DNA from: Sphingomonas sp. UV9
GTDB lineage: Bacteria; Pseudomonadota; Alphaproteobacteria; Sphingomonadales; Sphingomonadaceae
NCBI RefSeq assembly: GCF_004101245.1
Contig: NZ_SCIN01000003.1
Location: 186,001-250,000, forward strand
Direction of reading: 5' to 3'
Length of the DNA: 64,000 nt
Shown: positions 18,350-27,172 of the stretch, in pieces
How positions within the stretch are numbered: the first letter of the stretch is position 1
Layout: every line of letters starts with the position of its first letter
Notes under the pieces: model-generated
What the model was told of the DNA's origin: nothing
What the model saw: the letters and a program-made list of their open reading frames with translations, nothing else
The model's database searches: none
Translations under genes and position numbers: made by a program

Positions 18350-19828
18350 TTACTTATCGCCCTCGAGCATCAACCGAGCCGTAGCCTTGGCGCTCCCGAC
18401 GACCCCGGGAATCCCCGCGCCCGGATGCGTCCCCGCCCCCACGAAGTAGAGGTTCGGAATATGCTCGTCCCGGTTATGCACCCGGAAATACGCGCTCTGC
18501 GTCAGCACCGGTTCCAGCGAAAACGCCGACCCCAGATGCGCATTCAGATCCTGCGAAAAATCATTGGGCGCGTACGAGAACTTCGTCACGATCCGCTCGT
18601 GGATATCCGGGATCAGCCGCCGCCCGATCTCGTCGAGGATGCGCTTTTCGAGAATCGGCTTGATCTCGTCCCAATCGACCGGGAACTTCCCCATGTGCGG
18701 CACCGGCGCCAAGGCATAGAACGTCGAATGCCCCTCCGGCGCGAGGCTCGGATCGGTCACGGTCGGGTGGTGCAGATACAGCGAGAAGTCCTCGCTCAGC
18801 ACACCGTGGTCGTAAATGTCCTCGAGCAGCCCCTTATAGCGCGGCCCGAACAGGATCATGTGGTGCGGAATACCCGGCCAAGTGCCCTTGATCCCGAAAT
18901 GCACCACGAACAGCGACGGCGAGTATTTCTTCCGCTCGAGCGACCCGGTTTTCCGCTTGGCGCTACGCGACGTCGCCAGCAGGTCGCGATAGGTATGCAT
19001 GATGTCGCTGTTCGCCGCCACCGCATCGGCCTGACCCGACCAACCGCTCGCGGTCGTCACGCCGGTCGCGCGGTCGCCAAGCGTCTCGATCGATGTCACC
19101 GGATCGTCGAGCCGCAGCACGCCGCCCAGCCGCTCGAACTGCGTCACCAACGCCGCCACCAGCCGGTTGGTGCCGCCGCGCGCGAACCACACCCCGCCGT
19201 CGCGCTCCAGCTTGTGGATCAACGCATAGATCGCGCTCGTCGTCATCGGGTTGCCACCGACCAGCAGCGTGTGGAAGCTCAACGCCTCGCGCAGCTTCTC
19301 CGACTTCACATAGCTCGACACGATCGAATAGACCGAGCGCCACGCCTGGTATTTCGCCAGCGCCGGCGCCGCCTTGATCATCGACCCGAAGTCGAGAAAC
19401 GCGACATGTCCGAGCTTCTCGTATCCCTCGTGGAACACGCCGGCCGAATATTCGAGAAACTTCTCGTAGCCCGCCCAGTCGCCGGGATGCAGCTTCTCGA
19501 TCTCGGCGCGCATCTGGACGTCGTCGTTGGTGTAGTCGAAATTCGTCCCGTCCGGCCAGTTCAGCCGGTAGAACGGCAGCACCGGGTCGAGCGTCACGTC
19601 CGCGCTCATGTCGCGCCCGCTCAGCGCCCACAGCTCACGCAGGCAATCCGGATCGGTGATCACCGTCGGGCCCGCGTCGAACGTAAATCCGTCGCGCTCC
19701 CAATAATAGCCGCGCCCGCCCGGCTTGTCGCGCGATTCGACGATCGTCGTCTGCACGCCCGCGGATTGCAGCCGGATCGCGAGCGCCAGCCCGCCAAATC
19801 CTGCGCCGATGACTATTGCGGTCTTCAA
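18350..19828 (-). CDS. crtI: Phytoene desaturase
   Basis: The 492-residue FAD-dependent enzyme introduces double bonds into phytoene to give lycopene. The N-terminal dinucleotide-binding motif GAGFGGLALA lies at residues 8-17, GGRGYYWERDGFTFDAGPT follows, and the C-terminal carotenoid-desaturase signature GTHPGAGIPGVVGSAKATA is near 460-480. The start is a TTG at 19828 that overlaps the crtY stop as TTGA; it places the Rossmann motif at the canonical distance, and no ATG is available nearby. Translation therefore probably depends on coupling to crtY. Confidence 0.94.
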   Translation of the reverse strand: MKTAIVIGAGFGGLALAIRLQSAGVQTTIVESRDKPGGRGYYWERDGFTFDAGPTVITDPDCLRELWALSGRDMSADVTLDPVLPFYRLNWPDGTNFDYTNDDVQMRAEIEKLHPGDWAGYEKFLEYSAGVFHEGYEKLGHVAFLDFGSMIKAAPALAKYQAWRSVYSIVSSYVKSEKLREALSFHTLLVGGNPMTTSAIYALIHKLERDGGVWFARGGTNRLVAALVTQFERLGGVLRLDDPVTSIETLGDRATGVTTASGWSGQADAVAANSDIMHTYRDLLATSRSAKRKTGSLERKKYSPSLFVVHFGIKGTWPGIPHHMILFGPRYKGLLEDIYDHGVLSEDFSLYLHHPTVTDPSLAPEGHSTFYALAPVPHMGKFPVDWDEIKPILEKRILDEIGRRLIPDIHERIVTKFSYAPNDFSQDLNAHLGSAFSLEPVLTQSAYFRVHNRDEHIPNLYFVGAGTHPGAGIPGVVGSAKATARLMLEGDK

Positions 19829-20988
19829 GAGCGTGCTCCGATAATGGCGCGAACGGCGCGCGAGATGGGGACTGGCGGTTTGCCGGTGAGGACTCGGGCC
19901 TTGTCGGTCATCGTCGACCGTCCGGCATAGAACCGCCCGATAAGTGCGGGCGACAGGCGGTAGAAGCGTTCGAGGATGCGATAGCGTTCCTCGGGCTCGG
20001 ACGCGCGGAACAACATCGTGTCGAGCATCCGGTAGAAGCCGCGCGCCTGCCACGTCGCGCGCGCCATCGCATAGGTCGCATCGTGCAGCGCCGCGCCCGA
20101 AAAATCGGTGGACGCCGCCAGCATCGCTGCAGTCCGCACGGCGTCGGGCAACGAGTATCCGGTGGTCGGGTGAAACATCCCCGCGCGCATCCCGGCCTTG
20201 GCGACTTTCGCGCCGCCCGAGCGCCAATAGGCCTCGAAATCGCCGCCCATCGCCACCGGCAGCACGCCCGATTCCTGCCGCGACGCCTGCGCCACGCGCC
20301 AGCCGCGCGCCTCGGCATAGTCGTGGATGCGCGTCGTCAGCACCTCGACATCGAGATCGGGGGTGTCACTGTAATACGTGTCCTCGACGAACATCCGGTC
20401 GTCTGCCATCGGCAGACAATAGACGAAGCGATAGCCGTCGATCTGCGGCACGGTCGCGTCCATCACCGTCGGTTTGGGGCTATCGTGCGGCGCGCTCAGC
20501 ACCAGTTCGCGCCCGACGAATTTCTGCCACGCCAGATCGAGCAGCGACAGGTCGCCCGGTCCCCGCACGTCGATCACGCCCCTGGCTTCGATCCGGTCGC
20601 CGTTCGCCAGCACCACCGCGGTGGCACTCGCGCCCGACACCTTGCTCCCCAGCATCAGCGCATGCGGCGGCAGGACGCGACGCACTTCGCGGTCGAGCCG
20701 CTCGCTCTCGATCGAATAATAGGTCGCGTCGATGGTTCGTTCGTGGCCCGGAAAGCGCACGTCGTAGCCCTGCCACGCATGCACCACGAGCGGCGCGACG
20801 ATCCACCGATCCTCCGCCGCCACGTCGCTGCCGAAGAACGACCAGAGGTGATTGCCGCCGACGACCGGCGCGGAGTCGATCAGCCGCACGTCGAGCGCCG
20901 GATGCCTGGCCTTGAGCGCCAGCGCGATCATCCCGCCGGCCAAACCCGCGCCAACGATCGCAACGTCGCAGGAGATCGTCGATGCCAT
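19825..20988 (-). CDS. crtY: Lycopene beta-cyclase
   Basis: The 387-residue flavoprotein cyclises lycopene to beta-carotene. CDVAIVGAGLAGGMIALALK (about residues 6-25) is the FAD site, and DSAPVVGGNHLWSFF and GMRAGMFHPTTGYSLPDAVR (the cyclase FHPTTGYS motif) are family-specific. The ATG at 20988 has GGAG about 5 nt upstream. It is first in the crtY-crtI pair; the stop overlaps the crtI TTG start. A hydroxylase gene (crtZ) is not seen in the window. Confidence 0.93.
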   Translation of the reverse strand: MASTISCDVAIVGAGLAGGMIALALKARHPALDVRLIDSAPVVGGNHLWSFFGSDVAAEDRWIVAPLVVHAWQGYDVRFPGHERTIDATYYSIESERLDREVRRVLPPHALMLGSKVSGASATAVVLANGDRIEARGVIDVRGPGDLSLLDLAWQKFVGRELVLSAPHDSPKPTVMDATVPQIDGYRFVYCLPMADDRMFVEDTYYSDTPDLDVEVLTTRIHDYAEARGWRVAQASRQESGVLPVAMGGDFEAYWRSGGAKVAKAGMRAGMFHPTTGYSLPDAVRTAAMLAASTDFSGAALHDATYAMARATWQARGFYRMLDTMLFRASEPEERYRILERFYRLSPALIGRFYAGRSTMTDKARVLTGKPPVPISRAVRAIIGARS

Positions 20989-21470
20989 GCCTCCGACTAG
21001 CGCAAAGCGAGAGCCTCGAAAACAACCTTTGCAAAGCAATCGCGCGCGAAGACAACCTGCGTTGCCGGGAAGGGGCAGGGGGCCGACTTACGATCCTCCC
21101 CCGCCAGGGGGAGGTGGCTGGCACTTGCCAGGCGGAAGGGGGAGGAAGGCGCGAGAGTGGAAAGACGAGCGGCAGGGCGGCGCGATACGAGCGACAAGCC
21201 GGCAAGCGATAACGAATGCTGGGGCAAGACCGGACCTGCCCCCTCCCTGGAAGAAAGCGGCCCGGGGGTGGGTCGGCGACCGCCCGTTCGAACGCAAGTG
21301 GCTCAAGCCGGCCAACCCACCACCAACTCCTCCCTTCCAGCGAGGGACAAATCCTCGGCAACGGGCTCCCTCCTTGCAGGCAGGGGAGAACCCCGCAACG
21401 AATACGCCCTCATCCGAGAAATGGAGGTACCCCGTAACGGATACCCCTCCACCAGGAACGCCCTTAGACT
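20989..21470. other. Intergenic stretch with a degenerate family B repeat
   Basis: This 482-bp gap between divergent crtY and the acetyltransferase gene has no convincing gene. It carries a shortened family B element at 21094-21147 (TCCTCCCCCGCCAGGGGGAG ... GGAAGGGGGAGG) and further scattered family B-like words (CTCCCTTCCAGCGAGGGAC, GGTACCCCGTAACGGATACC) suggesting repeated insertion and decay. The crtY promoter should lie at its left end. Confidence 0.6.
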
Positions 21471-22028
21471 ATGCAAATGCCCGCATCCGCCCCCACGCTC
21501 ACCACCGCCCGCCTGACCCTGACCGGCCACGCCGCCGCCGACCTCGAAGATTGCGCCGCGATGTGGACCGACCCGCGCGTCTACACGATGATCGGCGGCC
21601 AGCCGCGATCGCGCGAGGACGTCTGGATCCGCCTCCTGCGCGCGATCGGCCAATGGACGGCGTTCGGCTACGGCACCTGGGTCGCGCGCGACACCGCGGG
21701 CCGCCTGATCGGCGAACTCGGGCTGATGGAGACTCGCCGCGCGATCACGCCCTCGATCGACGCTGCGCCCGAAGTCGGCTGGACGCTCACGGGCGACGCA
21801 CAAGGGCAGGGCTACGCCTCCGAAGCGCTCGCCGCGATCCTCGCCTGGACCGACGCGCGCATTCCGGCGACGACCTGCATCATAGACCCCGCCAACGCAC
21901 CCTCGATCCGGCTTGCCGAGCGCCTTGGCTACCGACTGCGCACCACGGGCACCTACCGGGACGCCCCGATCCTGATCTTCGACCGCGCCGCGCCCTTGGT
22001 AAATCCCGGGGCTATTGCTGCGCGGTAA
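21471..22028 (+). CDS. GNAT-family N-acetyltransferase, RimJ/RimL-like
   Basis: The 185-residue protein has the order of a RimJ/RimL-type GNAT: TTARLTLTGHAAADLEDCAAM at the N-terminus, GELGLMETRRAI, then EVGWTLTGDAQGQGYASEAL, whose QGQGYA is the acetyl-CoA phosphate loop, and NAPSIRLAERLGYRL near the end. The acceptor substrate cannot be predicted. Its last 17 bp overlap the 3' end of the convergent small membrane-protein gene. Confidence 0.85.
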   Translation: MQMPASAPTLTTARLTLTGHAAADLEDCAAMWTDPRVYTMIGGQPRSREDVWIRLLRAIGQWTAFGYGTWVARDTAGRLIGELGLMETRRAITPSIDAAPEVGWTLTGDAQGQGYASEALAAILAWTDARIPATTCIIDPANAPSIRLAERLGYRLRTTGTYRDAPILIFDRAAPLVNPGAIAAR

Positions 22029-22224
22029 CGACCGGCTTCTGCACCGAAGCGATCGGCATCGGATCGCCCGCCCGGTCGTAGAACGCCATCAACACCAGCC
22101 CCAGGGCCAGGATGCTGCCGGCTATCACGTAGATCAGCCCCTTATGGTCCTTGCCGGTATCCTGGCGAATGTCCCGGTCCGTATCCCCGCCAGTATCCCC
22201 GCGCGCGGCGCTGTGGTTTGCCAT
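22012..22224 (-). CDS. Small single-pass membrane protein
   Basis: The 70-residue protein has an acidic, Asp/Gly-rich N-terminus (RGDTGGDTDRDIRQDTGKD), a membrane helix at about residues 29-48 (GLIYVIAGSILALGLVLMAF) and a short C-terminal tail. It begins with ATG at 22224 after AGAGTGAT. Similar short proteins are common hypothetical products in sphingomonads. Function unknown. It is convergent with, and overlaps, the acetyltransferase gene by 17 bp. Confidence 0.65.
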   Translation of the reverse strand: MANHSAARGDTGGDTDRDIRQDTGKDHKGLIYVIAGSILALGLVLMAFYDRAGDPMPIASVQKPVVTAQQ

Positions 22225-22683
22225 GCATCACTCTCCGATTGGCAGGTCGTCCTGCTCTGGAAGTGAGGCTAACATCTTTCCGCACCCTGCATAGAGCCTA
22301 TCGCAACCCCCCGGTATTCTTCGGTAATGGGTCCAGTCCGTCACCCCGGTGAAAGCTGGGGTATCCCGCGAATCATGCGCCACGCGCGGCCTTGAACCGT
22401 GCCCGCAATGTCACCAGCCGCACTCCCACCTTCACCGATACTATTGTGGAAGACAGGGCACTCCGGACGGGGGACCGTTCGTCCATGGTCTCGCGTCCGG
22501 TTGATACATCGGATTTCGACATCGCCCGGATGTGCTGTTTTCAGTCATTGTCCGGCCGATGCAAAGATTGTGATTTCCGCATCACCAACGCGGTAAGTAG
22601 CGGTCGAGACGGGATGCTTTAGGGTGGCGTGTGGTTTATACCGCGTTGATAATTACTTCCGCTTTTCCTGAAAGGAGCACGAT
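22225..22683. other. Intergenic stretch with half of a family C repeat
   Basis: The 459-bp gap holds one hairpin, GTCACCCCGGTGAAAGCTGG with GGTATCCC (about 22338-22368), which is a single arm of the family C element. The rest shows no credible gene or RNA. Short open frames exist around 22392-22622 but lack sphingomonad codon bias. The right end becomes AT-richer and contains the ribosome-binding site AAAGGAG (22671-22677) of the next gene. Confidence 0.55.
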
Positions 22684-23337
22684 TTGAAGATCGTCTTCGC
22701 TCTGGTTCTTTTGACAGGCTCCTGGGCCACCGGCCAAGTCAACTTTCCACCGAAAGATTCTGCTCAGCAGCGCGCCAACTTCGAGCGGGGAAAAGCCAAT
22801 CAAGCCAGCTATGATGAGAGTCGATTTACTCGAGCTGGTTTTGAACCTCTTTCAAAATTGAGAGCAAAGAAAAGAGAGGTCAAGCGGGCACTGTTCTCAG
22901 ATCCGTATGGGATGATTTCACTTCCCGGCGTGGAGGTCGAACGAACATCGGATGGATCGGTTAAATTAAATGTGATCCGTACGGTAGGAGCACCTACCTC
23001 ATCGCTTCTTCCGGGGTCGGTCTGGGCGCGTTTGAACCGCCTTCAGGGTACGTCACTGGACCCACGCCCATACGTTCCGTGGGACCCGCCAGAAACTAAC
23101 GAACCACCTCCGTCAATTTGTCATGGATGGGGCGTGCTTCTCGGGGCTGGTGACGCGTCCACCACAAAAAGCGCAAGCTGGGGTGCGTGTGGTGGTAGCC
23201 AAGACGCGAAGCTTAATCTCGCTTCCGAACTAGCAAGATTGGCTGTATCGACAAAACCAGAGTGTACGTTCGACGAGCAAGATGTGTTCTGGTCATTCGC
23301 CAACTGTTTTGATGCACAGCATTCTGACCAGCCATGA
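22684..23337 (+). CDS. Orphan secreted protein, AT-richer than neighbours
   Basis: The 217-residue product starts with a signal peptide (KIVFALVLLTGSWATGQ), followed by a charged segment with KLRAKKREVKRALFSDPYGM, a Pro-rich part and a C-terminal region with five cysteines (ICHGWG, WGACGG, KPECTF, NCFDA). The start is TTG, supported by AAAGGAGCACGATT just upstream. Codon use and base composition are visibly more AT-rich than flanking genes, suggesting recent acquisition. I do not recognise the family. Confidence 0.7.
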   Translation: MKIVFALVLLTGSWATGQVNFPPKDSAQQRANFERGKANQASYDESRFTRAGFEPLSKLRAKKREVKRALFSDPYGMISLPGVEVERTSDGSVKLNVIRTVGAPTSSLLPGSVWARLNRLQGTSLDPRPYVPWDPPETNEPPPSICHGWGVLLGAGDASTTKSASWGACGGSQDAKLNLASELARLAVSTKPECTFDEQDVFWSFANCFDAQHSDQP

Positions 23338-23497
23338 TCGCGAACCCAGAGCGACGAAAACCAGCATGCTGATCCTGTTGATGCAGAACTTTTAATTTTT
23401 GCATCAGGCCTGCGTCGATCGGCGAAGCAGGCACCCACCACGCCCACATCCCACAACCCCCATTACCCAACCCCCCGAAATCCCCTATGAGACGCGC

Positions 23498-24316
23498 ATG
23501 TGGCTCGCCATCCTCCTCTCCGCGATCGCGATGACCGTGATCGTCGGGGTCCGCTATCTCATCGTCTCCGGCGCGTTCGCCGCCGTCACGCGCGCGCGTC
23601 ATCCGGGGCTCTATCGCGGCCTGGATGCGCAGATGCGGCGCGAGATCTGGTGGAGCATCGCCTCCGCCGCGATCTACGGCGTGCCCGCGGGAATCGTCGC
23701 CTGGGGCTGGCAGAATCGCGGCTGGACGCAGGTCTATAGCGACGTCCACGCCTATCCGCTCTGGTACCTGCCGGTGTCGGTTCTCGCCTACATGATCGCG
23801 CACGACGCCTGGTTCTACTGGACGCATCGCTGGATGCATCGGCCCAAGCCGTTCAAGCTCGCGCATGCGGTCCATCATGCCAGCCGCCCGCCGACCGCGT
23901 GGGCGGCGATGGCGTTTCACCCGATCGAGGCGATCACCGGCGCTGTGATAATTCCGCTACTGGTCTTCCTGATTCCGATCCATGTCGGCGCACTGGGTAT
24001 GGTACTGACGATCATGACCGTTATGGGGGTAACCAATCACATGGGGTGGGAGGTTTTCCCCCGGTTCATGTGGCGCGGCGCACTGGGGGGCTGGCTGATC
24101 ACGGCGAGCCATCATCAGCGCCATCACGAACAATACGGGTGCAACTATGGCCTCTATTTCCGCTTTTGGGATCGGCTCTGCGGCACCGACAACGGACTCG
24201 GCGACTTCACCAAGTCGCACGCGAAAGCGGCCGCCCGTGTCGCGGTTGCCGCTGGTGGCCGCAGGCGCGCTGGCGTGGCTGACGCTGGCAGCGACGGCAC
24301 CCGTCACGCGGCTTGA
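23498..24316 (+). CDS. Fatty acid hydroxylase / sterol desaturase superfamily protein, possible carotenoid hydroxylase
   Basis: The 272-residue membrane protein has four to five helices and the di-iron His clusters of the superfamily: HDAWFYWTHRWMH (about residues 105-117), HAVHHASR, and HHQRHHEQYGCNYG near 205-218. Enzymes of this type hydroxylate or desaturate lipids, sterols or carotenoids. A carotenoid 2,2'-beta-hydroxylase (CrtG) in related bacteria belongs to the same broad superfamily, and the crtY-crtI genes lie only a few kb away, so a xanthophyll role is possible but unproven. Its 3' end overlaps the DUF2141 gene by 80 bp. Confidence 0.85.
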   Translation: MWLAILLSAIAMTVIVGVRYLIVSGAFAAVTRARHPGLYRGLDAQMRREIWWSIASAAIYGVPAGIVAWGWQNRGWTQVYSDVHAYPLWYLPVSVLAYMIAHDAWFYWTHRWMHRPKPFKLAHAVHHASRPPTAWAAMAFHPIEAITGAVIIPLLVFLIPIHVGALGMVLTIMTVMGVTNHMGWEVFPRFMWRGALGGWLITASHHQRHHEQYGCNYGLYFRFWDRLCGTDNGLGDFTKSHAKAAARVAVAAGGRRRAGVADAGSDGTRHAA

Positions 24317-24671
24317 CGTCGAGATCGACAATATCCGCTCGGCAAAGGGCGTGATCCGGATCTGCCTCACCGCCGATCCCGACAATTTCCCCGCCTGTGT
24401 GGATGACGCCAACGCGCTGACCCGGTCGATCCCCGCCAACATCCATATCACCAGCTTTCCGGGTCTTCCACAGCGCGGCTATGCGCTCGCGGTGATCCAC
24501 GACGAGAACAACAATGCCAAGCTCGATACGCTCGCGGGCATCCCGCGCGAAGGCTATGGCTTCTCGCGCAACGCCGCCGTGCGGTTCGGTCCGCCGCGCT
24601 TTTCCGCCGCCCGGTTCATGGTTGCCGGTGATGCCGAATTGCAACAGGTGAAAATGCGTTACATCTTCTGA
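24237..24671 (+). CDS. DUF2141 domain secreted protein
   Basis: The 144-residue protein has a signal peptide (RLPLVAAGALAWLTLAATA) and a single DUF2141 domain: RLDVEIDNIRSAKGVIRICL, YALAVIHDENNNAKLDTLAG, IPREGYGFSRNA and AELQQVKMRYIF. The Asp/Asn-rich loop DENNNAKLD is the family hallmark. The start is placed at GTG 24237, inside the upstream hydroxylase gene, because it begins directly at the signal peptide. Function of the family is unknown; coupling to the hydroxylase suggests they work together. Confidence 0.82.
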   Translation: MSRLPLVAAGALAWLTLAATAPVTRLDVEIDNIRSAKGVIRICLTADPDNFPACVDDANALTRSIPANIHITSFPGLPQRGYALAVIHDENNNAKLDTLAGIPREGYGFSRNAAVRFGPPRFSAARFMVAGDAELQQVKMRYIF

Positions 24672-24740
24672 CCGATCGTGGCGGACCGAAAAGGGGCTGG
24701 CCGCGTTGCGTCGGGGAACCTTTATGTCCGGAGCATTTCA

Positions 24741-25604
24741 TTGCGCGCACTCACCCTCTTCACGTCTGCCGCAATCGCGGTGCTCGCGACCGCCACGCCC
24801 GCGATTGCCCAGACCGATCCAAACCCCTCGCCGCCGGTCACCGATCCCCGGGACAATAACCGTCTCACCGTCGCGCTCGGCGTGGTGTCGATGCCCGATT
24901 ACGAAGGCGCGGACAGCAATTCCTTCACGCCCGCCGGTGCCTTTGTCGGCGCGGTGCGCGGGCATGACGTGTTCCTGCGGGGCACACAGCTGTATTTCAA
25001 CCTGATCCCGAACACGGGCGAGGTCGGCATCAACTACGAAGTTGGCGTCATCGGTGGCGTCCGCCGCGATCGCACCGGCGATATCGACAACCGCCAGGTC
25101 CGCGCGCTCGGCAAGATCGACACCGCCTATGAGCTGGGTGGTTATGTCGGCATCGCCCGCACCGGCGTCATCACGAGCGACTACGACACGCTCACCGCGC
25201 GCGTCGCCTATGTTCACGACGTCTCGGGCACCTATGACAGCTACGTCATCACGCCGCAGGTGAACTACACCACGCCGCTGTCGGTGCGCACGCTCGTCTC
25301 GCTCGGTATCGCCGCGGACTATGCCGGCAAGGGCTTTGGCCGGACCTATGCCGCGGTCACGCCGATCGGCACGCTCGCCAGCGGCCTGCGCACCTACGAC
25401 GTCAACGACAGCGGTTTCCGCCGCGTCAACGCGTCGCTGTTCGTGGTGCAGAGCCTGTCGGGCGATCTCCGCCACGGCCTCGGCGTCGGCGCCGGCGTGC
25501 TCTACGGCCGCATGGTCGGCAAGTACAAGGACAGCCCGATCGTCGCCGACGTCGGCGACGCCGACCAGTGGCTCGGCGCGATCGGACTCACCTACACCTT
25601 CTGA
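24741..25604 (+). CDS. MipA/OmpV-family outer membrane protein
   Basis: The product of about 287 residues is a predicted outer-membrane beta-barrel: after a signal peptide (RALTLFTSAAIAVLATATPAIAQ) come alternating strands, the family segments LGVVSMPDYEGADSNSFTP and NYEVGVIGGVRRDRTGDID, and a C-terminal ...AIGLTYTF ending in Phe as needed for Bam recognition. The start is given as TTG 24741 with GGAG 8 nt upstream; a GTG at 24678 in frame would add 21 residues ahead of the signal peptide. MipA in E. coli scaffolds murein enzymes, but most homologues are uncharacterised. Confidence 0.86.
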   Translation: MRALTLFTSAAIAVLATATPAIAQTDPNPSPPVTDPRDNNRLTVALGVVSMPDYEGADSNSFTPAGAFVGAVRGHDVFLRGTQLYFNLIPNTGEVGINYEVGVIGGVRRDRTGDIDNRQVRALGKIDTAYELGGYVGIARTGVITSDYDTLTARVAYVHDVSGTYDSYVITPQVNYTTPLSVRTLVSLGIAADYAGKGFGRTYAAVTPIGTLASGLRTYDVNDSGFRRVNASLFVVQSLSGDLRHGLGVGAGVLYGRMVGKYKDSPIVADVGDADQWLGAIGLTYTF

Positions 25605-25618
25605 TCCAAACCCCGCTA

Positions 25619-25742
25619 TCCTCCCCCGCAAGGGGGAGGTGGCGCCGTAGCCTACGGAGGGGGAGGACACGCAACGAGGGTTTGCGCCTACCTCCCCCTC
25701 CATCTGGCAAGCGCGAGCCACCTCCCCCTGGCGAGGGAGGAT
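25619..25742. repeat. Palindromic intergenic repeat, family B
   Basis: It begins TCCTCCCCCGCAAGGGGGAG and ends CACCTCCCCCTGGCGAGGGA, with the inner pair CTACGGAGGGGGAGG and CCTCCCCCTCCATCTGGC. It lies directly after the MipA gene stop. The rest of the 497-bp gap up to 26101 has no gene but carries a palindrome (25896-25913) and the leader of the ferritin-like operon. Confidence 0.85.
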
Positions 25743-25895
25743 TGCGCGGGCAGAACTCTCCTCGTTCCACGCGCCGCGCTCCACGCCATGACGCCTCGGG
25801 CAGAGCCCGCCACAAACCGCCGCAGTGAACCCCGAGCGCCTGTCGCCGGCCCGCGCCCCAACCCCACGGCCTCCCCAAAAACCCCGCGCACCCCC

Positions 25896-25913
25896 CGTGA
25901 AATTTATTTCACG
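25896..25913. promoter_or_regulatory. 18-bp perfect palindrome upstream of the ferritin-like operon
   Basis: CGTGAAATTTATTTCACG is a perfect palindrome in an otherwise GC-rich stretch and lies about 190 bp ahead of the first ferritin-like gene. It has the look of a dimeric repressor site. The regulator is not identified; the site does not match a Fur box closely. Confidence 0.55.
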
Positions 25914-26101
25914 CGGTCGTCTTGAAACGTGCGTCCATAATTCATGCACGCTCGTTTCTCGACCTGGACGGCATATTTTTGCCCGCAATTGAGCGCGTTA
26001 TGAGTGGGGTCCTGGCGACAGGATCGTGCTGCTATCGGTCCGGATCGTTCGATTGTTTTAAAAACTCCGACGTCTGTAACAACAAGGGGGAGGACCCTGA
26101 T

Positions 26102-27121
26102 ATGACCGAGAGCGTGCACCTGATCGAAGCCCTCGATGCTCGCGTAGAGCGACGCAGCGAGCGCCGTGAATTTTTCAAGAACGCGCTGGGCGCCGCTGCG
26201 ATCACCGCAGCCGGTGCGACCGCGCTGTCGTTTTCCAGCTCCGCGTCGGCACAGACCATCACCGATGCCGATGTCCTGAACTTCGCGCTCAACCTCGAAT
26301 ATCTCGAGGCGCAATTCTATTCCTACGCCGCCACCGGTAACGGCCTGCCGAACAGCATGCTGACCGGCACCGGCATGCAGGGCGCCGTTCTCGGTGGCCG
26401 TCGGGTCAACTTCACCGACCCGATCGTCGCGCAATATGCCCGGGAAATCGCGGCGGACGAGATCGCGCACGTCAACTTCCTGCGCACCGCGCTCGGTACC
26501 GCGGCCGTCGCCCAGCCGGCGATCGACGTCGGCGTCACCGCGACCAGCGCCTTCTCGAATGCCGCACGCGCATCTGGCCTGATCGGCGCGGGCGCTGCCT
26601 TCGACGTGTACGCCACCGACGAGAACTTCCTGCTCGGCGCGTTCATCTTCGAGGACGTCGGCGTGACCGCGTACAAGGGTGCCGCCCCGCTGCTTACCAG
26701 CAAGGCGTATCTCGAGGCTGCAGCCGGCCTGCTCGCGGTCGAGGCGTATCACGCTGCGATCGTCCGCACGACGCTGTACGGCAAGGGCATCGACACGCCG
26801 TCGCTGCGCACGTCGGCGGATGCCATTTCGCGGGCGCGCGACAGCCTCGACGGTGGTGGTGCCAACACCACGATCTTCGGCGCAGGCGATATCGATCAGG
26901 GCATCTCGTCGTACAGCGCGACGCCGACGAACCTGGCGACCACGCAGGCCGCGGTCACCGTGTCGAACATCGTTCCGCTCGACGCAAACGGCGTCGCGTA
27001 TAGCCGCTCGGCAAGCCAGGTGCTCAACATCGTGTACCTCACCAGTGGCGCAGCCTCCGCGGGCGGGTTCTTCCCGGCCGGCATGAACGGCAACATCAAG
27101 ACGAGCACCGCAGCGGTCTGA
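26102..27121 (+). CDS. Tat-exported ferritin-like domain protein (first of two)
   Basis: The 339-residue protein starts with a twin-arginine signal, [11 protein letters not shown], followed by a hydrophobic stretch ending SSSASAQ near residue 51. The ferritin-like domain begins [20 protein letters not shown], and carries [18 protein letters not shown] and [16 protein letters not shown], which together give the Glu/His residues of a di-iron four-helix bundle (PF13668 type). A GGGGGAGGA ribosome-binding site precedes the ATG. It is followed 51 bp later by a close paralogue. Roles in stress or desiccation survival are suggested for the family, not proven. Confidence 0.85.
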   Translation: MTESVHLIEALDARVERRSERREFFKNALGAAAITAAGATALSFSSSASAQTITDADVLNFALNLEYLEAQFYSYAATGNGLPNSMLTGTGMQGAVLGGRRVNFTDPIVAQYAREIAADEIAHVNFLRTALGTAAVAQPAIDVGVTATSAFSNAARASGLIGAGAAFDVYATDENFLLGAFIFEDVGVTAYKGAAPLLTSKAYLEAAAGLLAVEAYHAAIVRTTLYGKGIDTPSLRTSADAISRARDSLDGGGANTTIFGAGDIDQGISSYSATPTNLATTQAAVTVSNIVPLDANGVAYSRSASQVLNIVYLTSGAASAGGFFPAGMNGNIKTSTAAV

Positions 27122-27172
27122 TCCGATCAGCATCGCCTTTCGCTCTTCTTCGATATTCAGGGGATTAACCCA

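Noticed and set aside
25896..25913. Fur box upstream of the ferritin-like genes
   Set aside because: CGTGAAATTTATTTCACG is a perfect palindrome but matches the GATAATGATAATCATTATC consensus poorly; kept only as an unassigned operator.
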